Assembly: GCA_000953735.1 (NCBI GenBank) | Contig: LN554852.1 | Coordinates: 1,189,846-1,253,845, forward strand | Source of the DNA: Moritella viscosa | Lineage (GTDB): Bacteria > Pseudomonadota > Gammaproteobacteria > Enterobacterales > Moritellaceae | Direction: 5' to 3' | Length of the DNA stretch: 64,000 nucleotides | Shown: positions 7,858 through 17,919 of the stretch, piece by piece | Position numbering within the stretch: position 1 is the first letter of the stretch | How the letters are laid out: every line of letters begins with the position of its first letter | The notes under the pieces: model-generated | The model's input: only the letters and a program-made list of their open reading frames with translations | What the model was told of the DNA's origin: nothing | Databases searched by the model: none | Program-made: the position numbers and the translations under genes

Positions 7858-9744
7858 CTATTCTACCTTATCTATTTCGTTATTTAGCGCTGTTGCAGAC
7901 TTGTCTCTATTTTTCATCACGTCTGCTAAGCTATCTTCGAGTTGTAAATACAGGTCACGATAAGCGGTATTAAACTTGTCGTCTTCACTGTTATTCAACC
8001 AAGTTTGATACAAGGTTGCCTTACTTTGTTTTTCTATTTCTTTAAAGGTGATCTTCACGTCTTTTGCTTGTTGCTCACTGAAACCCAAGTTAGTCAGCGC
8101 GTGTGATCCAAGTATCAAGGCTGAATGATAGGTCTCACTGACCACATGATCTGCCCCTGCATGACGCAGGGAATAACCATGGCCACGGTCATAAGCACGC
8201 GCTAATATTTTGACTTGTGGATAATGTTGTTTGATGTAACGTACGAGATCAACAGCTCTGACTTTATCATCAATCGCGACGATGAATAAACTGGCGTTTG
8301 CGATACCTGCTGTTTCTAGCAAACTGGGTTGGGTTGCGTCACCAAAATAACTTTTCATGTTAAATGAGCGCACTCTTTGGATCATACTGACATCATGATC
8401 CAGTACCACTGTTTTAACTCCATTTGCAACTAACAGACGATTGACAATTTGGCCGAAACGACCGATACCGGCCACGATCACATCACCCTGTTCATTAATA
8501 TCATCGCTGGCTTGTTGATTGGTTTTATCAACGTAGCGTGGCTGGATCACACGGTCATAAAAGATAAATAACGCGGGTGTTAAGAACATAGACAGAGCGA
8601 CAGATAGCGATAAAGTCTGTGCTAGGCCAATCGGTAGTACATGGTTGTTCACGGTAAAGCCGATTAATACAAAGCCAAATTCACCCGCTTGCGCCAAGCT
8701 GAGGGCTAATAACCAACGGTCGCTGCCTTTGATCTTAAAGACCAACGTTAAGATAAGCAGCACTAAACCTTTGACCAGCATTAACGCGAGTGTAATGGAT
8801 AAAATAGTACTGGTTTCGTTAAACAAGATATTAAAATCAATACCAGCACCAACGGTCATAAAGAATAACCCGAGCAACAGGCCTTTAAATGGTTCGATGG
8901 TAGCTTCTAGCTGGTGTCTAAATTCACTGGTTGCTAATACTACACCGGCTAAGAATGCGCCCAGAGCTGGGGACAGACCCACTAAGTTCATGATGGCAGC
9001 AATACCAATGACCAGCATTAATGAGGTAGCGGTAAAGATCTCAGGTACTTTAGAACTTGCCACAAATTTAAATAATGGACGACTTAAGTAATGCCCTCCG
9101 ATAACCACGCCTGTAATAGCGACTATGATTACGAGGGCATAATAAACACCGGATATATCGGCGACTAAGGATAACTCTTCATGTTGCGCACTGCCTGCTT
9201 GTACGGCATGTTGTGCCTGTTCAACCAATTCTGGAATGGCTAATAATGGGATTAACGCCAGCATCGGGATCACGGCGATATCTTGAAACAGTAATACCGA
9301 GAATGCGGATCGTGCTCCTTCGGTTTTGGTCAGGCCTTTTTCGTTAAAGGTTTGCAATACGATCGCGGTTGAGGACAGTGAGAATACTAAACCAATAGTG
9401 AGGGCCAGCCCCCAGTCTAAATTAAGCGCAAGGCAGATTCCCATTACTGTAGCTGTCGTTAAACCAACTTGTAAACCACCTAAACCAATAAGACGATGAC
9501 GCATATCCCAGAGCATACGGGGTTCTAATTCTAGTCCCACCAGAAATAGCATCATAACCACACCAAACTCAGCGAAATGCTGAATAGTAGCCGCTTCACT
9601 ACCAACTAGCCCTGTCACTGGGCCTATAATCACACCGGCAATTAAATAACCGAGTACCGAGCCCAGCCCAAGACGTTTGGCAATAGGAACTGCGATAACG
9701 GCAGCAAATAGATAGATGAATGCTTGAATAAAATAACCTGTCAT
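7858..9744 (-). CDS. CPA2-family K+/H+ antiporter, KefB/KefC-like
   Basis: The 628-residue protein has about twelve membrane helices (residues 1-380; GLGSVLGYLIAGVIIGP near 27-43 and the FQDIAVIPMLAL segment), then a cytoplasmic RCK/TrkA-N domain starting GDVIVAGIGRFGQIVNRLL with the GxGxxG nucleotide fold, and a charged tail. This is the architecture of glutathione-gated K+ efflux systems KefB/KefC (601-620 residues), which acidify the cytoplasm during electrophile stress. No kefG/kefF quinone-reductase partner is adjacent, so B versus C is undecided. It is followed within five bases by ybaK. It lies 142 bases beyond trpA, behind the trp terminator. Confidence 0.85.
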   Translation of the reverse strand: MTGYFIQAFIYLFAAVIAVPIAKRLGLGSVLGYLIAGVIIGPVTGLVGSEAATIQHFAEFGVVMMLFLVGLELEPRMLWDMRHRLIGLGGLQVGLTTATVMGICLALNLDWGLALTIGLVFSLSSTAIVLQTFNEKGLTKTEGARSAFSVLLFQDIAVIPMLALIPLLAIPELVEQAQHAVQAGSAQHEELSLVADISGVYYALVIIVAITGVVIGGHYLSRPLFKFVASSKVPEIFTATSLMLVIGIAAIMNLVGLSPALGAFLAGVVLATSEFRHQLEATIEPFKGLLLGLFFMTVGAGIDFNILFNETSTILSITLALMLVKGLVLLILTLVFKIKGSDRWLLALSLAQAGEFGFVLIGFTVNNHVLPIGLAQTLSLSVALSMFLTPALFIFYDRVIQPRYVDKTNQQASDDINEQGDVIVAGIGRFGQIVNRLLVANGVKTVVLDHDVSMIQRVRSFNMKSYFGDATQPSLLETAGIANASLFIVAIDDKVRAVDLVRYIKQHYPQVKILARAYDRGHGYSLRHAGADHVVSETYHSALILGSHALTNLGFSEQQAKDVKITFKEIEKQSKATLYQTWLNNSEDDKFNTAYRDLYLQLEDSLADVMKNRDKSATALNNEIDKVE

Positions 9745-9781
9745 GCAGCGTCCTTGTTCCTTAAGAAGTAATAGGATGAGA

Positions 9782-9852
9782 CTAAAAAGCCCTTAGAGCA
9801 ATTTTATATAACCATCGTATTGCGATAGCATAATAATAGGCACTAAGGGCTT
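9782..9852 (-). terminator. trp operon terminator
   Basis: On the minus strand AAGCCCTTAG and CTAAGGGCTT form a perfect 10-bp stem enclosing a 46-base loop with a smaller TATCG/CGATG hairpin, followed by TTTT. It lies 35 bases after the trpA stop. Confidence 0.75.
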
Positions 9853-9886
9853 AATTGGTAAAGCATTATGTTTTGTTTATATTAGA

Positions 9887-10693
9887 CTATTTAACTGTTG
9901 CCGCTTTCATTGGCGTTACGAACTTAGCGAGTTCTTGCAGCATTTTCGTATTGTCATTAAGGTTTTTCTCAATGATGTTTACAATAGCTGATCCCGAAAT
10001 AGCACCCGCAGCACCCGCTGCAACAGCTTGTTTAACTTGTTCTGGTGATGAGATACCAAAACCAAGTAGGCAAGGTGCTGCATCAAATGATTTTAGCTTT
10101 TCTAATAACGGACCAACTGGCATTTCTGCTTTGGTCTCTGCACCTGTTACTCCAGCGCGGCTAAGTAGATAGGTGTAACCTGATCCTTGCTCCGCTACTT
10201 GTTTCAGCGTTGCTTCATCGGCATTTGGCGGTGCGATGTAGATACTTTCGATGCCAACTTTATCGCCTGCTTCTTTAAATTGCTGGCCGTATTGTACTGG
10301 TACATCGGCAATCAATAATGAGTCAACGCCAGCTGCTGCCGCTTTTTGCATAAACTTATCGGTGCCGTTACCGTAAACAAGGTTAGCATACAGCAATAAA
10401 CCAATAGGCATTTTCGGGTGTTTAGCACGGATCTCGGTGAGCATTTCAAAACAGATATCTGGGTTGATACCTGCGTTTAATGCACGAGATGTGGCTTTTT
10501 GAATTGTCGGGCCATCAGCCACCGGATCTGAGAATGGAATACCCAGCTCTAATGCGTCAGCACCGGCTGCAATTAGTGTTTCTATAATCGCCATTGATTG
10601 TGCGCGGTTTGGATCGCCAATCGTTACAAATGGAACGAAAGCGCCTTCATTTTTTTCTGCAAGTGCTGCAAAAGTTTGTTGATAGCGTCCCAT
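9887..10693 (-). CDS. trpA: Tryptophan synthase alpha chain
   Basis: The 268-residue TIM-barrel subunit cleaves indole-3-glycerol phosphate to indole and glyceraldehyde-3-P, and channels indole to TrpB. The catalytic segment [19 protein letters not shown] holds the expected Glu and Asp, and the phosphate loop [10 protein letters not shown] is present near residue 212. Its ATG overlaps the trpB stop by one base (TAATG), indicating translational coupling and equimolar synthesis of the alpha2beta2 complex. It is the last gene of the trp operon. Confidence 0.98.
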   Translation of the reverse strand: MGRYQQTFAALAEKNEGAFVPFVTIGDPNRAQSMAIIETLIAAGADALELGIPFSDPVADGPTIQKATSRALNAGINPDICFEMLTEIRAKHPKMPIGLLLYANLVYGNGTDKFMQKAAAAGVDSLLIADVPVQYGQQFKEAGDKVGIESIYIAPPNADEATLKQVAEQGSGYTYLLSRAGVTGAETKAEMPVGPLLEKLKSFDAAPCLLGFGISSPEQVKQAVAAGAAGAISGSAIVNIIEKNLNDNTKMLQELAKFVTPMKAATVK

Positions 10694-11883
10694 TATAATG
10701 CTCCTTTACCTTCAAGAATATCAGCGACGGTAAAGATATCTTTATCACCACGACCTGATAAGTTAACCACTAAGATTTGTTCTTTATCCATATCCTGTTC
10801 CATCATCTGTAGTGCATACGCTAATGCGTGAGATGATTCTAGCGCAGGGATAATGCCTTCTTGCGATGATAATAACTGGAATGACGCTAATGCTTCTTCA
10901 TCGGTTACTGAAGGATATTCAGCACGACCAGAGGTATATAAATGTGCGTGTTGTGGACCCACTGATGGAAAATCTAATCCAGCAGATACCGAGTATGATT
11001 CTTGGATCTGACCATAGTTATCTTGCATCAATAGTGAATGCATACCAAAGAAAATACCGTTGGTACCTTCGGCAATTGGCGCACCGTGTTCACCTGTCGA
11101 AATCCCTTTACCCGCAGGTTCAACACCGTAAAGTTTGACACTTTCTTCTTCGATAAAATCATTGAACATACCAATCGCGTTAGAACCACCACCCACACAA
11201 GCAATAACAGCGTCGGGTAAGCGACCTTCTGCTTTTAAGATTTGTTGTTTGGCTTCTTCACCGATCATTTTTTGGAATTCACGCACAATCGTTGGGAATG
11301 GGTGAGGACCTGCTGCTGTACCGAGTAGGTAATGAGCATTTTCGTAGTTAGCAGACCAGTCGCGTAATGCTTCGTTACAGGCATCTTTTAATGTGCCTGC
11401 GCCAGAGTCAACACCAATAACTTCAGCGCCCATTAACTTCATGCGGAATACGTTTGGCTTTTGGCGTTCCATGTCTTTCACACCCATATAGATACGACAT
11501 TTTAGACCCAGCAACGCACAGGCTAGTGCTGATGCTGTACCGTGTTGACCTGCACCTGTTTCAGCGATAATTTCAGTTTTACCCATGCGTTTAGCCAGTA
11601 GTGCTTGACCCAATACTTGGTTAGTTTTGTGCGCGCCGCCGTGTAATAGATCTTCACGTTTTAGGTAAATCTTAGTTTTTGAACCTTTAGTAATGTTACG
11701 GCATAGCGTTAACGGTGTTGGACGCCCTGCATATTCATTTAACAGTTGTTGAAACTCTGCTTCGAAGGCAGGATCATTTTGTGAATCGATAAATGCATCT
11801 TCTAATTCATCTAATGCAGGTATTAAAATTTGCGATACGTATTGGCCGCCAAATTCGCCAAAAAAGGCATTAAGTTTTGCCAT
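10693..11883 (-). CDS. trpB: Tryptophan synthase beta chain
   Basis: This 396-residue PLP enzyme condenses indole with serine to give tryptophan. The PLP lysine lies in [12 protein letters not shown], the phosphate-binding loop in [10 protein letters not shown], and the typical N-terminus reads [10 protein letters not shown]. Length matches E. coli TrpB (397). It starts 11 bases after trpCF and overlaps trpA by one base. Nothing unusual was noticed. Confidence 0.98.
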   Translation of the reverse strand: MAKLNAFFGEFGGQYVSQILIPALDELEDAFIDSQNDPAFEAEFQQLLNEYAGRPTPLTLCRNITKGSKTKIYLKREDLLHGGAHKTNQVLGQALLAKRMGKTEIIAETGAGQHGTASALACALLGLKCRIYMGVKDMERQKPNVFRMKLMGAEVIGVDSGAGTLKDACNEALRDWSANYENAHYLLGTAAGPHPFPTIVREFQKMIGEEAKQQILKAEGRLPDAVIACVGGGSNAIGMFNDFIEEESVKLYGVEPAGKGISTGEHGAPIAEGTNGIFFGMHSLLMQDNYGQIQESYSVSAGLDFPSVGPQHAHLYTSGRAEYPSVTDEEALASFQLLSSQEGIIPALESSHALAYALQMMEQDMDKEQILVVNLSGRGDKDIFTVADILEGKGAL

Positions 11884-11894
11884 GATAACTTCCT

Positions 11895-13283
11895 TTAGTA
11901 ATTTCTAAGCGCGTTAAATGCCGCGATAATTTTGTCTGTATCTTTAATACCGGGTGCTGATTCTAATCCTGAGTTTAGATCTAGCCCTAAACAACCGAGT
12001 TTTGCTGCGTCTTGCACGTTGCCAGGGGTTAATCCGCCTGCCAGCATGATTTGGCTGCAATCTTCAGATGTTAATAACGACCAATCAAATGGCTGTCCTG
12101 TGCCACCTGATTGTCCCGCTACCTTACTATCAACTAAATGACGATCAACCTTGGTCAGACTCAAATCGGGGGCTTGTTCGCTAACCCCGTGTGCTTTCCA
12201 AATTTGTATGTCGTTATTGAGTAAGGTTTTTAATATTGCAATGTAGCTTGCATCTTCGCTACCGTGTAATTGTACAGCGGTCAAATCGAGATGATTAGCA
12301 AGCTGGGCAACGACGGTTACTTGTTCATTCACAAATACCCCCACGTAAGCCAGTGGTGCAGCGGCTATAACCGCTTGCGCTGTTACTACGTTAACACAAC
12401 GCGGCGATTTTGGCGCAAAGATAAGTCCGCCATAGATAGCCCCTTGTTCATGTACGACTTTTGCATCTTCTGGGCGGGTAAGACCACAAACTTTATTGTC
12501 ACCTAAAATCAATCGTCGGCAAGCTAGATCGACGTTGTCTTGCGACATTAATGAACTGCCGACGAGGAAGCCGTTCGCGTAGTTTGCTAAATCGCGTACT
12601 TGTTGGTTATTGTAGATGCCCGATTCTGAAATGATAATACGATCATTTGGGATCTTCGGAGCAATCTCTTTGGTACGGTTTAAGTCAATTGATAAGTCGC
12701 GTAGATCACGGTTATTAATACCGATCACTTTTGCATCTAGTGCTATCGCACGGACTAATTCTTCTTCATTACTGACTTCGGTGAGTACGCCCATGTTTAA
12801 GCTGTGGGCGACTTTAGCTAAGGCAATATATTCAGCGTCATCGAGTACCGATAACATTAACAGCGTTGCATCGGCTTGGTGTAAACGGGCTAAGTAAATC
12901 TGATATTCGTCAATGATAAAGTCTTTACAGATCACCGGCTGTGTCACGACATTACGTACTTTAGTGATGTAGTCGAAGTCACCTTGGAAGTATTTCTCGT
13001 CCGTTAATACAGAGACTGCAGACGCATAGTTTTTATAGACGCCAGCAATTAAATCTAAATCAAACTCAGGGCGAATTAGCCCTTTTGATGGTGATGCTTT
13101 TTTACATTCCAGAATAAACTTGGTTGGTTTACCCGATAACGCGGCATAAAAGTCACGATCTGTCGGTGCTAAATCAGCAATAAAACTCGCTAATGGTTGG
13201 CTGGCTTTACGCGCTGCAACCCAAGTCACTTTATCGTCAACAATATTACCGAGAATGGTTTGCTGTAATTCTTGCGTTAACAT
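11895..13283 (-). CDS. trpCF: Bifunctional indole-3-glycerol-phosphate synthase / PRA isomerase
   Basis: The 462-residue protein is a fusion of two TIM barrels. Residues about 1-255 are TrpC ([13 protein letters not shown], then [10 protein letters not shown] and SESGI motifs). Residues about 256-455 are TrpF (CGLTRPEDA at its start, [16 protein letters not shown]). It carries out steps three and four of the pathway: isomerisation of phosphoribosyl anthranilate, then ring closure to indole-glycerol phosphate. The fused form is typical of gammaproteobacteria such as enterics and vibrios. It lies 20 bases after trpD. Confidence 0.97.
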   Translation of the reverse strand: MLTQELQQTILGNIVDDKVTWVAARKASQPLASFIADLAPTDRDFYAALSGKPTKFILECKKASPSKGLIRPEFDLDLIAGVYKNYASAVSVLTDEKYFQGDFDYITKVRNVVTQPVICKDFIIDEYQIYLARLHQADATLLMLSVLDDAEYIALAKVAHSLNMGVLTEVSNEEELVRAIALDAKVIGINNRDLRDLSIDLNRTKEIAPKIPNDRIIISESGIYNNQQVRDLANYANGFLVGSSLMSQDNVDLACRRLILGDNKVCGLTRPEDAKVVHEQGAIYGGLIFAPKSPRCVNVVTAQAVIAAAPLAYVGVFVNEQVTVVAQLANHLDLTAVQLHGSEDASYIAILKTLLNNDIQIWKAHGVSEQAPDLSLTKVDRHLVDSKVAGQSGGTGQPFDWSLLTSEDCSQIMLAGGLTPGNVQDAAKLGCLGLDLNSGLESAPGIKDTDKIIAAFNALRNY

Positions 13284-13303
13284 TTATGCTTCCTTCCTTA
13301 TGA

Positions 13304-14374
13304 CTAAACTTGCTGACTTTTTACTGCTAGCTGGTGGATCAAGGCTAATGCGCGGCCATCATCAATTGCTGCCATTGCTAATTCAGTACCGTGTTTGAAA
13401 TCTGTGGCTATTTCAGCAACCACTAATAATGCCGATACGTTGATTGCCACTGCGGCTTTTTGTGCGTCAGTACCGTTACCAGATAAGAGGCGTTCGATAA
13501 TGACTTTATTTTCAGCCGCATCACCGCCGCGTAGTTCGGCTACGTCATAACGTTCAACACCAAAGTCGGCAGGGCTTATTGTGAACTCGGTGATCATGCC
13601 ATTATTTAACTCGGCAACTTTAGTTTCACCGTGTAGAGCGATTTCATCTAAACCACTGCCATGAACGACTAACGCACGCTGCACACCGAGTTTATCCATG
13701 GTTTCGGCGATTGGGCGAATTAAACATTCATCATACACACCCATTAACTGTACTTGTGGGCGAGTCGGATTCAGCAGTGGGCCTAGCACATTAAAGATGG
13801 TGCGGGTTTTTAGGGCTTGGCGTACAGGTATCGCATGGCGAATACCAGCGTGGTATTGAGGTGCGAATAAAAAGCAAATACCCAATTCATCAAGGCAGGC
13901 TTTTGCTTGTTCTGGGGTTTGAGTTAAATTAATCCCAAAAGCTTCTAGTAGATCTGACGAGCCCGATTTACTTGATACGCTGCGGTTACCATGTTTAGTC
14001 ATTTTTAATCCGCAAGCAGCAGCGACAAACGCAGCGGTTGTTGAGATATTAATGGTATTCATGTTATCACCACCGGTACCACAACAATCGGCATGTCGGC
14101 TTTCAACTGCAGGGAAAGGTAGCGCGGCTGCTAATAATGCTTGTGCTGCACCCGCAATCTCATCTGGCTGTTCACCGCGTATTTTTAATGCCGTTAGCAC
14201 TGATGAAAGTACGATAGGGTCCATCTCACCGAGTACAACCGCAGTAAACAAGGTTTCTGATTCTTCAAGAGTCAGTACTTGATTTGCGTATAACTTTTCT
14301 AGAATAGCGGTGATTGTTGCTGGTTCTATATTTTTCGATGCTATGTTTTCTGATACGATGTTTGATTCTGCCAT
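13304..14374 (-). CDS. trpD: Anthranilate phosphoribosyltransferase
   Basis: The 356-residue enzyme transfers phosphoribose from PRPP to anthranilate. It shows the PRPP motif ADCCGTGGDNMNT, the KHGNRSVSSKSGSSDLLE anthranilate-site segment and the conserved NVLGPLLNPTRP loop. Unlike E. coli, where TrpG and TrpD are fused, here trpG is a separate gene three bases upstream, as in Vibrio. The N-terminal 18 residues (Ser/Asn/Ile-rich repeats of SEN and SKN) look like a non-conserved leader; a later start is possible but no better ATG is seen. Confidence 0.97.
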   Translation of the reverse strand: MAESNIVSENIASKNIEPATITAILEKLYANQVLTLEESETLFTAVVLGEMDPIVLSSVLTALKIRGEQPDEIAGAAQALLAAALPFPAVESRHADCCGTGGDNMNTINISTTAAFVAAACGLKMTKHGNRSVSSKSGSSDLLEAFGINLTQTPEQAKACLDELGICFLFAPQYHAGIRHAIPVRQALKTRTIFNVLGPLLNPTRPQVQLMGVYDECLIRPIAETMDKLGVQRALVVHGSGLDEIALHGETKVAELNNGMITEFTISPADFGVERYDVAELRGGDAAENKVIIERLLSGNGTDAQKAAVAINVSALLVVAEIATDFKHGTELAMAAIDDGRALALIHQLAVKSQQV

Positions 14375-14377
14375 GAC

Positions 14378-14983
14378 CTACTCCTTAGGGCTTGATACTG
14401 ATGCTGCTGCCCATGCTAGGGTGTTTTTTAACAGCTCGGCGCCTTCACTGGTTAATATTGATTCTGGGTGAAATTGAAAACCAATGACTTTATCTTCTGG
14501 TTGAATGATTGCCATTGGCATACCGTTAAATTCTGCATTAACGGTTAAGCTGCTCGGTACTTCAGTTGCGACTAATGAATGATAGCGTGCAACAGGTAAG
14601 GGCTGACTCAAACCGGCAAACATTAACTGACCATCATGGTTAATAGATGAGGCTTTACCATGCATGATCTCTTCTGCACGGCCAACGATACCACCATACT
14701 GTTGTACCAGTGCTTGGTGTCCTAAGCAGATGCCAATCATTGGATATTGACCGCGACACAAGCGAATCAGTTCCAACAAGCAACCGGCTTCTGATGGATT
14801 ACCAGGACCCGGCGAAAGCACCACAACGGGGTTATTTTCACATTGGTCTATTTGCTGTTTAATCGCTTCGGCACTGATGCTGTTACGGTAAATTTTAACC
14901 TCATGCCCTAGGCTGCGGAATTGATCCACTAGGTTGTAAGTAAAAGAGTCAAAGTTGTCTAATAAAAATAAAGTGTTGCTCAT
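14378..14983 (-). CDS. trpG: Anthranilate synthase glutamine amidotransferase subunit
   Basis: This 201-residue class I glutamine amidotransferase feeds ammonia to TrpE. The nucleophile Cys86 sits in [11 protein letters not shown], and the His/Glu pair in FQFHPES near residue 172. The oxyanion region reads LSPGPGNP. It is encoded 10 bases after trpE and three bases before trpD, within the same operon. Confidence 0.97.
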   Translation of the reverse strand: MSNTLFLLDNFDSFTYNLVDQFRSLGHEVKIYRNSISAEAIKQQIDQCENNPVVVLSPGPGNPSEAGCLLELIRLCRGQYPMIGICLGHQALVQQYGGIVGRAEEIMHGKASSINHDGQLMFAGLSQPLPVARYHSLVATEVPSSLTVNAEFNGMPMAIIQPEDKVIGFQFHPESILTSEGAELLKNTLAWAAASVSSPKE

Positions 14984-14993
14984 GTTGCCTCCG

Positions 14994-16637
14994 TTACTTA
15001 GCGCTGTTGGTTGTTGAGTTTGATGCTGCCGTACTTTTTATCTTCATAATAGCTGCTAATGATGAACCTTGTGCGAGAGCAACAGCGTTTAATACTGCGG
15101 CTGCTTTACTGCGGGTTTCGTCGGCTTCTGCCTGTGGGTTTGAATCGTAAACCACGCCTGCACCGGCTTGTACATACGCGGTTTCATCTTTAACAAACGC
15201 AGAGCGAATTACAATACAGGTATCCATGGTGCCATCACCAGTCAGATAACCAACCGCACCGCCATAGCTACCACGGCGTTGTTGTTCTACTTGACGTACT
15301 AGTTCAGCGGCGCGGATCTTCGGTGCGCCGACTAAGGTTCCCATGTTCATACACGCTTGGTATGCATGCAGGGCATCAAGGTCATTGCGCAGTTTCCCTT
15401 TTACGCGAGACACTAAGTGCATCACGTAGCTGTAACGATCAACGTTTAATAAGTTCGCCACATAACGTGTACCAGGCTGACTAATACGGGCTACGTCATT
15501 ACGTGCTAAATCAACCAGCATGATGTGTTCGGCTGTTTCTTTCTTGTCTTGGCGTAATTCTAATTCGATACGGCCATCTAAGTCGGGGCAAATAGAACCA
15601 TCAGCACGGAAACCACGACGGCGAGTACCGGCAATCGGATAAATTTCTACATCATTAGTTTGCGCATCATATTTTAATGCACTTTCTGGTGATGCACCAA
15701 ATAACACAAAGTCAGAATCATTTAGGTAGAACATGTACGGACTTGCGTTCGTTTGTTTTAGTTTGGCATAAGCGGCTAATGAATCTGGACAAGGTAAGCT
15801 AAAGCAACGTGACGGTACAACTTGGAAAATGTCACCTTTACGGATGTAGTCTTTTAAATCTTCAACTGTCGCGCAGAATTCACTGTCACTAATATCAACC
15901 TTGAGTGTTAGTGCTGCTGCTTTAGACTCTGGTATTGCCGCTAAGACTGTCGCACATTCTGTTTGGATTCGGGCTAATTTTGCTTCTGTTTCGTTAAGTG
16001 CTGTGGCAAAGTGTTCACCACCAAAGACGCTACCAATTAATTTTGATTGTTGGGTTTGGCGATCAATCACAATTAAGGTTTCGGCAATATAGAATACAAA
16101 ATCAGGACAGATATTGGCGCCACCAGGCACTTTTGGTAATTCTTCAACACTGGCAATCATGTCATAGGCAAAGCAGCCACCGAGGAATAATGCCTCATGA
16201 AAAGGTGTTTCTGGAATAATGCGGTTGATAATAGTACGTAAAGCATCGAAAGGTGACGATGACTGTAAGCGTGAATCTTCATCAAGGCTATCGTCAGTCG
16301 CTGCAAATATTAGTGCTAGTTTATTATGACTCAGAGCGGTAATGGCATCGTTGCCAAATTGGGCTTTAAACTCATCGGCTAAGAAGGGCAGAAGGTTCTC
16401 ACCGTTCAGCGTTAATGCAGTGAATTCAACCGTACGTCCAAAACAGGTAATTTTAACGGCAGCATCGAGCAAAATTAAACTTTGCAGTGCGGTTTTTGTG
16501 ACTATATCAGCCGATTCTAATAATAGGCTGTTACCGCTTGGGCGATACATGTGGCGATAGAAGGCAAGGGGATCGTTAATGTGAGGGCAATCTTGCTGAA
16601 TCGAATGTAATTTTCCTGGCGCTAATCGTTGCGTCAT
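14994..16637 (-). CDS. trpE: Anthranilate synthase component I
   Basis: The 547-residue chorismate-utilising enzyme makes anthranilate with TrpG. The N-terminal LLLESADI motif corresponds to the tryptophan feedback site of E. coli TrpE. The catalytic half contains [17 protein letters not shown]-like residues (NASPYMFYL), [21 protein letters not shown] and [10 protein letters not shown]. It is about 25 residues longer than the E. coli enzyme, mostly at the C-terminus (Ser/Thr/Ala-rich tail after residue 520). It is the first structural gene after the attenuator; its ATG is about 40 bases beyond the attenuator U-run. Confidence 0.98.
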   Translation of the reverse strand: MTQRLAPGKLHSIQQDCPHINDPLAFYRHMYRPSGNSLLLESADIVTKTALQSLILLDAAVKITCFGRTVEFTALTLNGENLLPFLADEFKAQFGNDAITALSHNKLALIFAATDDSLDEDSRLQSSSPFDALRTIINRIIPETPFHEALFLGGCFAYDMIASVEELPKVPGGANICPDFVFYIAETLIVIDRQTQQSKLIGSVFGGEHFATALNETEAKLARIQTECATVLAAIPESKAAALTLKVDISDSEFCATVEDLKDYIRKGDIFQVVPSRCFSLPCPDSLAAYAKLKQTNASPYMFYLNDSDFVLFGASPESALKYDAQTNDVEIYPIAGTRRRGFRADGSICPDLDGRIELELRQDKKETAEHIMLVDLARNDVARISQPGTRYVANLLNVDRYSYVMHLVSRVKGKLRNDLDALHAYQACMNMGTLVGAPKIRAAELVRQVEQQRRGSYGGAVGYLTGDGTMDTCIVIRSAFVKDETAYVQAGAGVVYDSNPQAEADETRSKAAAVLNAVALAQGSSLAAIMKIKSTAASNSTTNSAK

Positions 16638-16674
16638 CGCACTTTCCTTGCTTTAGTTTGTCTAAATTTCCAAT

Positions 16675-16704
16675 AAAAAAGCCCGCTTCAATGAAACGGG
16701 CTTT
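16675..16704 (-). terminator. trp attenuator terminator (3:4 hairpin)
   Basis: In the transcript AAAGCCCG pairs with CGGGCUUU, extended by UUUC/GAAG, followed by six U. Segment 3 (GCCCGUUU) can alternatively pair with AAACGGGC at 16760-16767 (segment 2), giving the antiterminator. Segment 2 can itself pair with segment 1 through CACAU-CCC and GGG-C-AUGUG. This is the full set of alternative structures for ribosome-mediated attenuation. Confidence 0.92.
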
Positions 16705-16765
16705 AATGTTTGTTATTTTTTGTAGATTTACATTTACTGCAGATATCACAAAATCACATGCCCGT

Positions 16766-16819
16766 TTAGAGAGGGATGTGCCACCACCAACTGATTGTTT
16801 GGTTTGTAATATTTTGCAT
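16766..16819 (-). CDS. trpL: trp leader peptide with three consecutive Trp codons
   Basis: A 17-residue ORF on the minus strand reads MQNITNQTISWWWHIPL and stops with TAA. The three tandem UGG codons would stall a ribosome when charged tRNA-Trp is scarce, which frees segment 2 to pair with segment 3 and disrupts the terminator at 16675-16704. The stop codon overlaps the start of segment 2, as expected for an attenuation leader. The ribosome site before the ATG is weak, and another ATG lies 14 bases upstream in a different frame that contains no Trp codons. Confidence 0.92.
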   Translation of the reverse strand: MQNITNQTISWWWHIPL

Positions 16820-16841
16820 TGCGTTTGAGCCATAAAGTTAT

Positions 16842-16883
16842 CTAAGTAGGTTAAACTTAGGCGGTTAGGGCTATTATTGTCAA
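16842..16883 (-). promoter_or_regulatory. trp promoter and candidate TrpR operator
   Basis: On the minus strand a perfect TTGACA -35 (16878-16883) is followed after 17 bp by CTAAGT as -10 (16855-16860). The -10 is the left arm of the inverted repeat CTAAGT-N7-ACTTAG (16842-16860). An operator overlapping the -10 is the arrangement of E. coli trp, but the half-site differs from the known CTAG core, so assignment to TrpR is inference. Confidence 0.6.
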
Positions 16884-16898
16884 TACATTTATTAATTT

Positions 16899-16929
16899 TT
16901 GTGTGAAATTGTTAAATAAAACTTATAAT
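16899..16929 (+). promoter_or_regulatory. Promoter for rnm
   Basis: A perfect TATAAT at 16924-16929 is preceded by TTGTGT at 16899-16904 (19-bp spacer, weak -35). Transcription would begin near 16936, which argues against the GTG at 16941 and for the ATG at 16983 as start of the next gene. Confidence 0.5.
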
Positions 16930-16982
16930 AGGGCCTTATTGTGCCTTTTTCTGACTTTTATCGCTGGATACGCTTTATTTTT

Positions 16983-17855
16983 ATGATATACGATTTACAT
17001 TCTCATACGACAGCCTCTGACGGTTCTTTAAGTCCCGCTGAATTAGTCCAACGTGCGGTTCTACATCGCGTTGATGTGTTAGCTATTACCGATCACGATA
17101 CCACGGCTGGTCTCCAAGAAGCCCATGATACGATTGCAGCCAATCAATTGCCGCTTACTTTAGTTAATGGTGTTGAAGTTTCAACCAATTGGCAAAACCA
17201 TGAAATTCATGTGGTTGGCTTAAATGTCGATCTCGAGAATACCGTGTTTCAGACATTCTTAGCAGAACAGCGTAATAAGCGTGAAGAACGCGCGGTTGAA
17301 ATGGGGAATCGTTTAGCCAAAGCGCGTATTCCAAATGCGTATGAAGGTGCTAAAGCACTTGCTGGCGATGCCAGTATTACTCGCAGTCATTTTGCGAAAT
17401 ATTTGGTTGAGCAAGGCGTTGAAAATACCTTTCAAAATGTATTTAAACGTTTCTTAGCGAAAGGAAAAACTGGCTATGTGCCACCCAACTGGGCAACAAT
17501 TGAACAAACGATCGAAATAATTCATCAATCTGGTGGGCAAGCTGTACTGGCTCATCCGCTGCAGTATAAACTGTCAACTAAATGGTTTAAAAGATTATTA
17601 GCTGCCTTCGAAGAAGCAGGTGGTGACGCTTTAGAAGTGGGTCAGCCACAACAAGGTATTACCGAACGTACTCAGTTAGCCAGTTATGGTCGTGATTATA
17701 ATTTGTCCGGGTCTGTTGGATCTGATTTTCATCGGCCAAGCAGCTGGACTGAATTAGGTCGAAATTTATATATCCCTAAAGATTGTACCCCTGTATGGTC
17801 GTCTTGGCCTGAAGGTGATGCGAAACCTGCCTCCGCAGTGGAGCAAGGCGCTTAA
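16983..17855 (+). CDS. rnm: PHP-domain 5'-3' exoribonuclease RNase AM
   Basis: The 290-residue protein begins MIYDLHSHTTASDGSLSP, the first metal-binding motif of the PHP phosphoesterase fold. Other conserved elements are ITDHDT, GVEVSTNWQNHEIHVVGL and GSDFHRPS. It corresponds to E. coli YciV/RNase AM (293 residues), which trims 5' ends of rRNAs and degrades short oligonucleotides. The gene is divergent from trp, as in E. coli (trpH/yciV). The frame is open back to a GTG at 16941, but the start at 16983 matches family length and the position of the TATAAT box. It is followed by yciO 64 bases on. Confidence 0.9.
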   Translation: MIYDLHSHTTASDGSLSPAELVQRAVLHRVDVLAITDHDTTAGLQEAHDTIAANQLPLTLVNGVEVSTNWQNHEIHVVGLNVDLENTVFQTFLAEQRNKREERAVEMGNRLAKARIPNAYEGAKALAGDASITRSHFAKYLVEQGVENTFQNVFKRFLAKGKTGYVPPNWATIEQTIEIIHQSGGQAVLAHPLQYKLSTKWFKRLLAAFEEAGGDALEVGQPQQGITERTQLASYGRDYNLSGSVGSDFHRPSSWTELGRNLYIPKDCTPVWSSWPEGDAKPASAVEQGA

Positions 17856-17919
17856 GTTTACCGAGTGGTAATTAAGGTGTGTCAGCGATGGTCATTAAAT
17901 AGTTAAGGAGTAATAATTT

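Noticed and set aside
16576-16833. 85-residue minus-strand frame upstream of trpE
   Set aside because: It runs across the attenuator and contains no Trp codons. The true leader peptide is in another frame at 16766-16819.
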